A stretch of DNA of 64,000 nt, taken from assembly GCF_031569985.1 (NCBI RefSeq), contig NZ_JAMQKA010000010.1:62001-126000 (forward strand). The letters are read 5' to 3'. The stretch is from JAMQKA01 sp031569985 (lineage in GTDB: Bacteria > Bacteroidota > Rhodothermia > Balneolales > Balneolaceae). A model generated the notes under the pieces. It had not been told where the DNA came from, ran no database searches, and worked only from the letters and a program-made list of their open reading frames with translations. A program made the translations under genes and the position numbers. Each line of letters starts with the position of its first letter. The first letter of the stretch is position 1. This document shows, piece after piece, positions 17,820-24,726 of this stretch.

Positions 17820-18121
17820 GAAAAAATATGTCCAAACAATAGTTTTGCTCAATAAACCAACCGCAAAAAGAAATGTAGCAATCTTAGAACTGCTTAGTCC
17901 GACAGACTCCCAGGGCCCCGCATTATTACAGAGAGTGACACAAAGTAGGCGTGAAGGTAAACAAAGTAACAAAAGACTTTGTGGTTCTTTGTGAGTTCTT
18001 TGCGTATCTCTGTGGTACTTAGTAGGCACAAGTTGCAAACGTGCGCCAGGGGTTGATCAGTTGGCTAGATGGTAACAAATGTAAATCTCATATCTCCGAA
18101 TTAAGGGTTCTTATGAGAGGG

Positions 18122-18240
18122 CTTTGCAAAACCCTACGACTTCGTCATTCTGAGCCCGTCGAAGAATCTCCTGAATCCGATTGATACCGTTAAATGGAGA
18201 TCCTTCACTACGTTCAGGATGACTGCCCGGTTTTGCAAAG
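18122..18240. repeat. Hairpin element of the GTCATTCTGAGC type
   Basis: Outer arms CTTTGCAAAAC (18122-18132) and GTTTTGCAAAG (18230-18240) are exact inverted copies. Inside, 18144-18171 and 18196-18223 form a second imperfect inverted pair beginning GTCATTCTGAGC and ending TCAGGATGAC. Elements of this kind are scattered in many bacterial genomes; another two candidates in this window are at 19738-19878 and 33618-33762. Confidence 0.7.
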
Positions 18241-18362
18241 GCCTCTATGAATAATTTTGTTAAAGATATGTAAACGATTCGTTAGAATTTTGTGATACCT
18301 TCTCCCGCCCTCATGCTTACCTATAGGATATACTTTCATTTTAATCCAAAAGGTAAACCGTT

Positions 18363-19718
18363 ATGAATCTATCACTAAAACACTCGTTAATTTATTGTTT
18401 ATTGCCACTGTTCTCACTGGCACTTGTATCCTGTCATGATATGACAAAGGATGAAACGCCGATCGCTACTTATGAAGTTACCATTGAAAATGTAAGTCAG
18501 GTGTATCCCATCTTTAAAAGTTCCGCTTTTAACACGCCTGTTGGGGCCTCTGACCCGGGACCACTAATGCCGGGAGCGGCTTATGAGTTCGAATTTACGG
18601 CACCAGTTGGCAGCCACCTTTCCCTGGCTACCATGTTTGCCCAGTCGAACGACTGGATTTTTGCCACGGATGAGGATGGCATTGCGCTCTACAACCAGGA
18701 TGGTTCACAGGTGACTGGTGATGTCACGGCGCAGATAGACCTCTATGATGTGGGTACGGAAGAGGACCAGGAGGTAGGCGTAGGCGATAACCAGGCACCC
18801 CGCCAAAGCGGTCCTGACACCGGTCCAGACGATGATGACCCCAATGTTCGGCTGGTGGATGACATGGATTTACCTCCCAATGAAGATATGATCCAGGTTA
18901 CGCTGACATCTACCGGTGATCATGGGTTTATGGTGCGAATAGAAAACGTATCTGATGAGAATACGCTGCAAACCTCGGAGGGTAGTAAACCGGCGTTGCT
19001 TTCTCCCGGCACTTGGTTGGTTCACAATTCGAGTCAATCGGGACTGTTGTATACGCTGGGGGAACCCGATTACGGGGATGGCCTGGAAGCGATTGCTGAG
19101 GATGGCAACCCCAGCGAACTTGCTATGAGTTTAGCAGAGGATACTGGGCTGACGGTACCCCTTTCACCGGGCGCATTTGCTGTTTATGTAGGGAATAATC
19201 CCGTATTTAGGGCTGGAAAACCGGCGCCCGACAATGGTATTGAAGCAATTGCGGAAGACGGACAGCCTGCGATGCTGGCTTCGGTGCTATCCTCAGAAGA
19301 GAGAGTCAAGGCAAGCGGAGCATTTAATCAACCGGTGGGATCCAGCGAACCCGGTCCACTGCTGCCCGGGGAGAAGTATCAATTTACGTTTACGGCTCAC
19401 CGGGGTGATCGCTTGACATTTGCCACGATGTACGTGCAGTCTAACGACCTTTTTTACGGCCCGGAAGAAAAGGGCATCTCCTTGTTTAGCCAGGGGACTC
19501 CAGTCACAGGCGATGTGACAGACCAACTGTTGCTTTGGGATGCCGGTACTGAAATAAATGAAGAGCCCGGTGTAGGACCCAACCAGGTGCTACGGCAATC
19601 AGACCTGGATACCGGGCCGGAAGATCCCAATCCAAATGTTCGAGAGGTTGATGATGAGTATGATTATGGAACTCTCTCCGAACGGATTAAGGTGACGATT
19701 CAGCTTGCTGATAACTAA
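18363..19718 (+). CDS. Lipoprotein with two spondin_N domains
   Basis: A 451-residue lipoprotein; the signal ends at a lipobox (LVSC, Cys24). Two copies of a spondin_N-type domain are visible, at about 36-205 and about 310-450. Both carry AFNTPVG/AFNQPVG, PGPL.PG..Y.F.FTA, LSLATMFAQSND / LTFATMYVQSND, VTGDVT.Q, D.GTE...E.GVG.NQ..RQS and DTGP. The middle section (about 205-310) has two shorter EAIAEDG-containing segments. Spondin_N domains are found in secreted bacterial proteins of unknown role and in animal matrix proteins. It is monocistronic between two repeat-rich gaps and upstream of a two-component system, which may or may not control it. Confidence 0.85.
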   Translation: MNLSLKHSLIYCLLPLFSLALVSCHDMTKDETPIATYEVTIENVSQVYPIFKSSAFNTPVGASDPGPLMPGAAYEFEFTAPVGSHLSLATMFAQSNDWIFATDEDGIALYNQDGSQVTGDVTAQIDLYDVGTEEDQEVGVGDNQAPRQSGPDTGPDDDDPNVRLVDDMDLPPNEDMIQVTLTSTGDHGFMVRIENVSDENTLQTSEGSKPALLSPGTWLVHNSSQSGLLYTLGEPDYGDGLEAIAEDGNPSELAMSLAEDTGLTVPLSPGAFAVYVGNNPVFRAGKPAPDNGIEAIAEDGQPAMLASVLSSEERVKASGAFNQPVGSSEPGPLLPGEKYQFTFTAHRGDRLTFATMYVQSNDLFYGPEEKGISLFSQGTPVTGDVTDQLLLWDAGTEINEEPGVGPNQVLRQSDLDTGPEDPNPNVREVDDEYDYGTLSERIKVTIQLADN

Positions 19719-19737
19719 TTAACGTCAGTTCGACATA

Positions 19738-19878
19738 AAACTGTCATTGCGAGGGATTCAGCGATCTTCGGGAGGCAATCTCCCGATGGGTGAGCAAAAA
19801 AAACGGACGGGGAGATCGCCGCGTCGACCTCATCGTTAAACCAAAAAGGGCAACAAAGCCTCCTCGCGATGACAGTTT
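19738..19878. repeat. Hairpin element of the TGTCATTGCGAGG type
   Basis: Outer arms AAACTGTCATTGCGAGG (19738-19754) and CCTCGCGATGACAGTTT (19862-19878) match in inverse with one mismatch. An inner pair (GGCAATCTCCC and GGGGAGATCGCC) extends the pairing. It follows the spondin lipoprotein gene by 20 bp and could end its transcript as a long stem. Confidence 0.75.
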
Positions 19879-19961
19879 ATTATTATGAGTTAGTCTCTCA
19901 GGTTAATTAGACGATTTTAGTTGGACCGTTAATAGGGGAATATGTAATCATTTTAAGTCCT

Positions 19962-19997
19962 ATCCATAGCGCGGGAATTAATTCCCGCGCTATGGAT
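19962..19997. repeat. 36-bp perfect palindrome with GGGAATTAATTCCC centre
   Basis: Bases 19962-19997 equal their own reverse complement throughout. Shorter, less perfect relatives with the same centre are at 35168-35187 and 40009-40028, and a decayed one (GCAGGAATGAGCTCCCGC) at about 28073-28090. The rest of the 19719-20113 gap shows no gene. Confidence 0.85.
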
Positions 19998-20113
19998 GGG
20001 GCACTTATTGAATGGATTACAGTTTTTATCTCTTTTTCTTTCTAAAAGCGCCTCGGGGTCGCTATTAAGATTTGGAAGTTGTCTTTTGTACGAAAGCTTA
20101 GTAGTTATATCAT

Positions 20114-20836
20114 ATGGAATTAAAAAAAATACTTATCGTTGAGGACGACGAGGAGATCATCGATCTGGTGGAAATTAATGTGGAGGAGCTGGATTACGAG
20201 ATCGAAAAGGCCCTGGACGGTAAGGTTGGCCTGGAAAAGGCGTCAACAGGGAATTACGATTTGATCATCCTGGACCTTATGCTTCCCAAAATGGATGGAT
20301 TGGAAGTGTGCAAGACGTTGCGAGCACAAGATATAAACACGCCGATCTTAATGTTGACGGCTAAATCGGAAGAGTTTGACAAAGTGCTTGGACTGGAACT
20401 GGGGGCCGATGACTACCTCACCAAACCGTTCAGTATTCGCGAGCTTCTTGCCCGGATAAAAGCTAATCTTCGAAGAGTAGAAGTGGACAAGAAAGAATCC
20501 ATGCTGAAGAATGATAAAACCGAACTCAATATTGGGGAACTAAAACTTAATCCCACCAAACGAAAAGTCACGATTTCTGGGGAGGCGATATCATTGACGC
20601 CAAAAGAGTTTGAGCTACTGCACTTGTTTGCCTCAAATCCTGGCAAAGCATTTTCACGGGAAGACCTGTTAACCGAGATCTGGGGATATCAATTTGAGGG
20701 ATATGACCACACGGTAAATTCGCATATCAATAGATTACGAAATAAGATTGAGGCAGATCCTTCTGATCCCGTGTACCTCAAGACGGTTTGGGGCGTTGGA
20801 TATCGATTTGTTGAACCGGAGGAAATTGAGCGATGA
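20114..20836 (+). CDS. OmpR/PhoB-family response regulator
   Basis: A 240-residue two-component response regulator. The receiver domain (about 1-120) has the acidic pair Asp11-Asp12, the phosphoacceptor Asp54 in ILDLMLPKMDG, and the conserved lysine in LTKPFS. The C-terminal winged-helix DNA-binding domain (about 138-236) has LTPKEFELLHLFASNPGKAFSREDLL and VNSHINRLRNKIE, which are PhoB/OmpR hallmarks. Its stop overlaps the start of the kinase gene by four bases (ATGA), so the two are translationally coupled. The signal is not evident. Nearby candidates for control are the spondin and CHRD lipoproteins and the copper genes. Confidence 0.95.
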   Translation: MELKKILIVEDDEEIIDLVEINVEELDYEIEKALDGKVGLEKASTGNYDLIILDLMLPKMDGLEVCKTLRAQDINTPILMLTAKSEEFDKVLGLELGADDYLTKPFSIRELLARIKANLRRVEVDKKESMLKNDKTELNIGELKLNPTKRKVTISGEAISLTPKEFELLHLFASNPGKAFSREDLLTEIWGYQFEGYDHTVNSHINRLRNKIEADPSDPVYLKTVWGVGYRFVEPEEIER

Positions 20837-22302
20837 CCAACCTTTTTCATTCATTTTACTGGAAGATTTCACTCGTATTTTTGCTGCTGCTTATCGCTTT
20901 GGGGGCAGCACAGGTGCTTATTACCTACAATTCCTCGATGCAGTTTGTACGACAGGCCGACCAAAAGTTGAACCTGGATCTGGCAAAAAACATGGCTGGA
21001 GAATTTGAAGCAGAGCTGGAAGATGGCCTTGATATCAGCCGTATCAAAAGTTCGATCCATGACATGATGGTGGTGAATCCGCGTATCGAAATTTATATAC
21101 TGGACTCCAGCGGTAAAATATTGGCGTATTTTATAGATCCACCAGGCGAAGTAAAACAGGATTCAGTGAGTTTGGGCCCGGTACGGGATTTTCTGCAACA
21201 TCCGCAATCCGATCTGATTATGGGGGAAGATCCACGTAATCCGAGTCTCACGAAGCCAATTTCTGTGGCACCGCTCGATATTGGGGAGCCACAAAATGGC
21301 TATGTCTATATCATTCTGGGAGGTGAACAATATGATTCAGCGCTACGTATGCTGGAAAACAGCTACTACCTGCAAACCAGTATTAAAATATTTGGTGTTA
21401 TACTGCTGGTAACGGGCATCGCAGGACTAATTATTTTTGCCTTTCTCACTCGGCGTCTACGTAAGATGACAGGAATCATCAGTAAATTCGACCAGGGAGA
21501 TCTTGATCAGCGGGTACCAGTCAATTCAGATGATGAGATCGGTCGATTAGCGAAAAGTTTTAACTCGATGGCCGATACGCTCCAGGAAAATATGAAGGAG
21601 CTCAAAAAAACTGACCAGCTCCGTCGTGAGCTTATTGCCAATGTTTCGCACGACCTGAGGAGTCCCTTGGCCTCAATTCAGGGCTACCTGGAAACGATTT
21701 TACTGAAAGAGTCGACACTGAGTCATGAGAAGAGAAGGAAATACCTGGAAATTATTCTGAAGAATACATTCGGGTTACGCCAGCTGGTGGAGGAGCTTTT
21801 TGAGCTCTCGAAGTTGGATACAAAGCAGGTTGAGCCGGAAGTCGAGCCATTTTCGATTAGTGATTTGATACAGGATGTGGCTCTTAAATTTGAGCAGCAA
21901 GCCGATGACAAGGGGATTCAGATCGTGGCCGAAAATGCTTCTGGCCTGCCCCTTGTAAAGGGTGATATTGCACTTATTGAGCGCGTGTTAAGCAATTTGA
22001 TAGAGAACTCTATTCAGTATTCTGAGGAGGGCGGAATCATCCGATTGGAGCTAAAACAAGAGGGGGCAGCGGTGCAGGTACAGGTCAAAGATACCGGCGC
22101 GGGAATAAGTGAAGATGATCTGCCCCATATCTTTGATCGTTTTTACCGGGCGGAAAAAAGTCGTTCTCGTTCTGAGGAGGGTACAGGCCTTGGCCTTGCC
22201 ATCGCCAAGAAAATTATGGAGCTGCACGGTAAAGAAATCCAGGCTCAGAACCGGAATGGACAAGGGGCTGTGTTTACTTTTGAGCTGGACAGGGCAAATT
22301 AA
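20833..22302 (+). CDS. Membrane sensor histidine kinase with HAMP domain
   Basis: A 489-residue partner of the preceding regulator. TM1 is at about 13-33, an extracytoplasmic sensing region of about 140 residues follows, and TM2 is at about 178-200. HAMP lies at about 200-255, and HisKA has the phospho-accepting His273 in VSHDLRSPLASIQGY. The HATPase domain shows the N box (SNLIENSIQYS), G1 (DTGAGIS), F (FDRFYR) and G2 (GTGLGLAIAKKI). The ATGA overlap with the regulator gene indicates one operon. The sensor region does not resemble a metal-binding loop, since it has no Met/His/Cys clusters. I would therefore not call it CusS. Confidence 0.94.
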   Translation: MTNLFHSFYWKISLVFLLLLIALGAAQVLITYNSSMQFVRQADQKLNLDLAKNMAGEFEAELEDGLDISRIKSSIHDMMVVNPRIEIYILDSSGKILAYFIDPPGEVKQDSVSLGPVRDFLQHPQSDLIMGEDPRNPSLTKPISVAPLDIGEPQNGYVYIILGGEQYDSALRMLENSYYLQTSIKIFGVILLVTGIAGLIIFAFLTRRLRKMTGIISKFDQGDLDQRVPVNSDDEIGRLAKSFNSMADTLQENMKELKKTDQLRRELIANVSHDLRSPLASIQGYLETILLKESTLSHEKRRKYLEIILKNTFGLRQLVEELFELSKLDTKQVEPEVEPFSISDLIQDVALKFEQQADDKGIQIVAENASGLPLVKGDIALIERVLSNLIENSIQYSEEGGIIRLELKQEGAAVQVQVKDTGAGISEDDLPHIFDRFYRAEKSRSRSEEGTGLGLAIAKKIMELHGKEIQAQNRNGQGAVFTFELDRAN

Positions 22303-22448
22303 CAGTATGAAATTACAATCTTTCCACAGAGGAACTTTCATGCCTTTAGTGTAATATATATAAGTTGTTGTTTATGCATGATTTAGATAGGTTTATGAGC
22401 AGGTATGAATACTAATTGTTTCTAATATCTTATCTGGAAGAGGTTACT

Positions 22449-22994
22449 ATGTTAAAAGGGAATGCACTTCACGTTTTGGTAGTCGTAATAGCACTGGGTT
22501 TTTCGTTTCTGATTGGATGCGGTGGTAGCCAGGAAAAGGCAGATTCCGCAGCATCGGAGGATACGATGATGACAGAAGAATCGATGCAGCAGCCGATGCA
22601 GGAAGAACCGATGGATATGGCGGAAGGTCAAACGTTCCAGGCTGAGCTTAGTGGTTCAAATGAAGTTCCCTCGGTCGAAACCAGCGCAAGTGGCACTTTT
22701 ACCGCTACTTTGGTTGGTGACAGTATTCACGTCCAGGGAAAATTTTCAGGGCTAAGCAGTGATTACGTGGCGTCTCATATCCACAAGGCAGTAGAGGGAG
22801 AAAATGGTGGACCGATTATAACTCTGGAACCGACCGTAGGTGCCGACAAGCTTTCCGGCTCATGGGACGCTTCCTACCTGTTGGATAGTGCCCAAATTAC
22901 AGCCCTGAAGTCGGATAGTCTCTACATAAATGTGCACAGTGCTGAGCATAAGTCGGGAGAGCTTCGCGGGCAACTTACTCCTTCGGGAATGTAA
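22449..22994 (+). CDS. CHRD-domain lipoprotein
   Basis: A 181-residue lipoprotein with lipobox LIGC (Cys24), an acidic Met/Glu/Gln-rich linker (MMTEESMQQPMQEEPMDMAEG), and a CHRD domain from about residue 60. The domain has FQAELSGSNEVPSVETSASGTFTATL, SHIHKAVEGENGG and YINVHSAEHKSGELRGQL. CHRD domains occur in chordin and in bacterial secreted proteins, where the role is not well defined. The ATG at 22449 has a good GGAAGAGG ribosome site and precedes the signal directly; an upstream ATG in frame at 22416 would add 11 residues before the signal and is unlikely. It is 147 bp after the kinase gene on the same strand. Confidence 0.88.
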   Translation: MLKGNALHVLVVVIALGFSFLIGCGGSQEKADSAASEDTMMTEESMQQPMQEEPMDMAEGQTFQAELSGSNEVPSVETSASGTFTATLVGDSIHVQGKFSGLSSDYVASHIHKAVEGENGGPIITLEPTVGADKLSGSWDASYLLDSAQITALKSDSLYINVHSAEHKSGELRGQLTPSGM

Positions 22995-23098
22995 GATCAT
23001 GCTATAAAAAGGATGTGAGCAGGAAGCGCGGATTCAACGGGTAAACGGATTACTATAATCTATTTGAGATCATCCGCCCAAACCGCGTCACCTGCGTT
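22995..23098. other. Convergent gap with nested inverted repeat
   Basis: Outer arms GCAGG-N3-CGCGG and CCGCG-N3-CCTGC enclose a second pair CGGAT/ATCCG. The gap lies between convergent genes, so a shared stem-loop that ends both transcripts is plausible; there is no strong T-run. Confidence 0.4.
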
Positions 23099-23719
23099 CT
23101 ATTTGTGCGCTTCCACAAAAAGAAACTTCCAATACCGCCAGTTCCAGCTATCGGTTTGTTGGACACGAAACCCGCTTTTTTTAAGCATTTCCTCCAACTC
23201 CGGCAGGGAGCGGGTATCGATATAAGCCGAAGTCAACAGGTTGATAACAGTATTCATGAATCTGAAAAGGCCGGACCTGTTCCAGTCCAGCAGGTAAAGG
23301 TGACCACCGGTTTTTAACGTGAGATGCAGCAGGTCCAGCGTTTGCTGTTGATTGTGATAAAAATGAAACGCGTTCAGGCAAAACACTCTGTCAAAGCTGT
23401 TCTTCTCAAATGGAATGCGATCAGCACGAAATTTGGTGAAAGAAAGACGTTCATCTTTTGGCAGGCGATTTTTGGCAATGTTGAGCATGCCCTCAGAGGG
23501 GTCGTTAATGACAAGTCTGCTAAATGGAAACTGCCTCTCCACCAGTTTTTTTGCCAGCAGACCGGTTCCACCACTCAGGTCCAATATCCAGTCATCAGGT
23601 TTGGTCTCGATCTTGCTCAGAAATTTTTCATGCGTGTGATAGAGGTATCGCTTCCACTTTTTTTCATATTCCCCGGCCGTCTGGTCATATTGCTGGATTG
23701 TTGATTCTGACAGGGGCAT
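23099..23719 (-). CDS. Class I SAM-dependent methyltransferase
   Basis: A 206-residue Rossmann-fold methyltransferase (Methyltransf_11/25 type). Motif I is WILDLSGGTGLLAKKL at about 42-57. An acidic strand-2 end is seen at VINDPSEGML, and a motif-IV-like region is FDRVFCLNAFHFYHN. The substrate cannot be read from the sequence. The start is preceded by a GAGGAG ribosome site inside the end of the MscS gene, with only 3 bp between the genes. It is therefore the last cistron of the ATPase-MscS-methyltransferase operon. GTG or ATG alternatives are not needed. Confidence 0.88.
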   Translation of the reverse strand: MPLSESTIQQYDQTAGEYEKKWKRYLYHTHEKFLSKIETKPDDWILDLSGGTGLLAKKLVERQFPFSRLVINDPSEGMLNIAKNRLPKDERLSFTKFRADRIPFEKNSFDRVFCLNAFHFYHNQQQTLDLLHLTLKTGGHLYLLDWNRSGLFRFMNTVINLLTSAYIDTRSLPELEEMLKKSGFRVQQTDSWNWRYWKFLFVEAHK

Positions 23720-23722
23720 ATT

Positions 23723-24715
23723 TTATGCTGTCTCCTCAAGTGATCGAGTGAGTAGGTTCCGCCGATTTAGTTCAGACAAGATAAGCTCCGTCATCTCACT
23801 TTGAAACGGAAACTCGTAACGTATATCAAGCACATACGCTTTGACTCGCAGTTTCAGAACGAAGTTTTTTTCATGAATTTCATTTTTTGCAATCACTACC
23901 ACCGGCTTTTTCAGGTAGACATACCGCGATGATACAGCGGCCTTATAGGCGATTCGCTTTACGAGGTCGATATCGATATCGGCGGGCAGGAATATCTCAG
24001 CCACTACCTGGCAGTCCAAGGCCCCGGAGTTGGCATTTGAGATCGCCTTGCTGGAGATCTCTCCATTGGGCAGGCTCACCACCGAGTCGTCCGGCGTAAC
24101 AATGCGCGTGGACCGAAGTCCAATTTGGACAACCTCGCCATAGTAGTCCCCAACTTCAATTTTGTCCCCCACCTGGAAGGGACGGTCCAGGATGATAATA
24201 AAGCCACCGAATATATTTTTCAGGATATCCTGGGAGGCCAGTCCCACCGCAATACCGATGGTGGCCGTTACGGTGATGATTGTCTCAAACGGCGGATCGA
24301 TAATGCCTGCTATGACAATATAGAGGGAAAACGACCAGATCGTGATCCGAACAATAGGCACCGAGCGCTTAATAGCGAGCCGGTACTTCGAAGTTTTTTC
24401 AGAGAGATTATCGATAATCTGGATCAAAAACCGGTTCAGGAAATAGGTGACAGCAAGGATGAGCAGGATCATGAAGACCATGCCAAATGATATCAGTTCC
24501 CCAATTTGCCCTACGAGTTTCTGGGGAGTGTCACCATTCGTTTCCTCTGCCTTTTCAGAGGTAGTTCCCGAAGTTGGGATCTCAACTTTCAGCGTGTCGT
24601 TTTGCTGTACTGTAGCGGTGTCGGGCTGATTGTCCTGCGAAAAAACCGTAGTTGGGATTAAGCAACTACTCAAACCTACAAATAGAACAAGGAAAAGAAT
24701 ATATGCCTTTTTCAT
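23723..24715 (-). CDS. MscS-family mechanosensitive channel
   Basis: A 330-residue small-conductance channel protein. After an N-terminal signal-like segment (about 1-26) and a polar Thr/Glu-rich stretch, there are three hydrophobic segments. The third (ATIGIAVGLASQDILKNIFGGFIII, about 158-182) is the pore-lining helix typical of MscS. The beta domain follows (RPFQVGDKIEVGDYYGEV, IVTPDDSVVSLPNG), then an alpha/beta C-terminal domain. It has a GAGGAGA ribosome site and sits 11 bp after the large ATPase gene. Osmotic relief is the family role. The ATPase partner is unusual and may regulate the channel. Confidence 0.92.
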   Translation of the reverse strand: MKKAYILFLVLFVGLSSCLIPTTVFSQDNQPDTATVQQNDTLKVEIPTSGTTSEKAEETNGDTPQKLVGQIGELISFGMVFMILLILAVTYFLNRFLIQIIDNLSEKTSKYRLAIKRSVPIVRITIWSFSLYIVIAGIIDPPFETIITVTATIGIAVGLASQDILKNIFGGFIIILDRPFQVGDKIEVGDYYGEVVQIGLRSTRIVTPDDSVVSLPNGEISSKAISNANSGALDCQVVAEIFLPADIDIDLVKRIAYKAAVSSRYVYLKKPVVVIAKNEIHEKNFVLKLRVKAYVLDIRYEFPFQSEMTELILSELNRRNLLTRSLEETA

Positions 24716-24726
24716 ATGTGGTCTCC

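Larger units (their letters stand above)
16962..18362. other. 1.4-kb gene-free, repeat-dense region
   Basis: No reading frame here looks like a protein, because frames are broken or made of repeat sequence. The stretch holds a terminator, two 61-bp direct repeats, a nine-unit palindrome array with 23-bp period, a GATGCATC palindrome near 17250-17262, a third short copy of the direct-repeat core and a hairpin element at 18122-18240. Each is listed separately. I see no tRNA or recognisable structured RNA. Confidence 0.7.

Noticed and set aside
20833..22302. CusS-type copper sensor
   Set aside because: The extracytoplasmic region lacks the Met/His clusters expected of CusS, and the gene pair is not adjacent to the cus genes.
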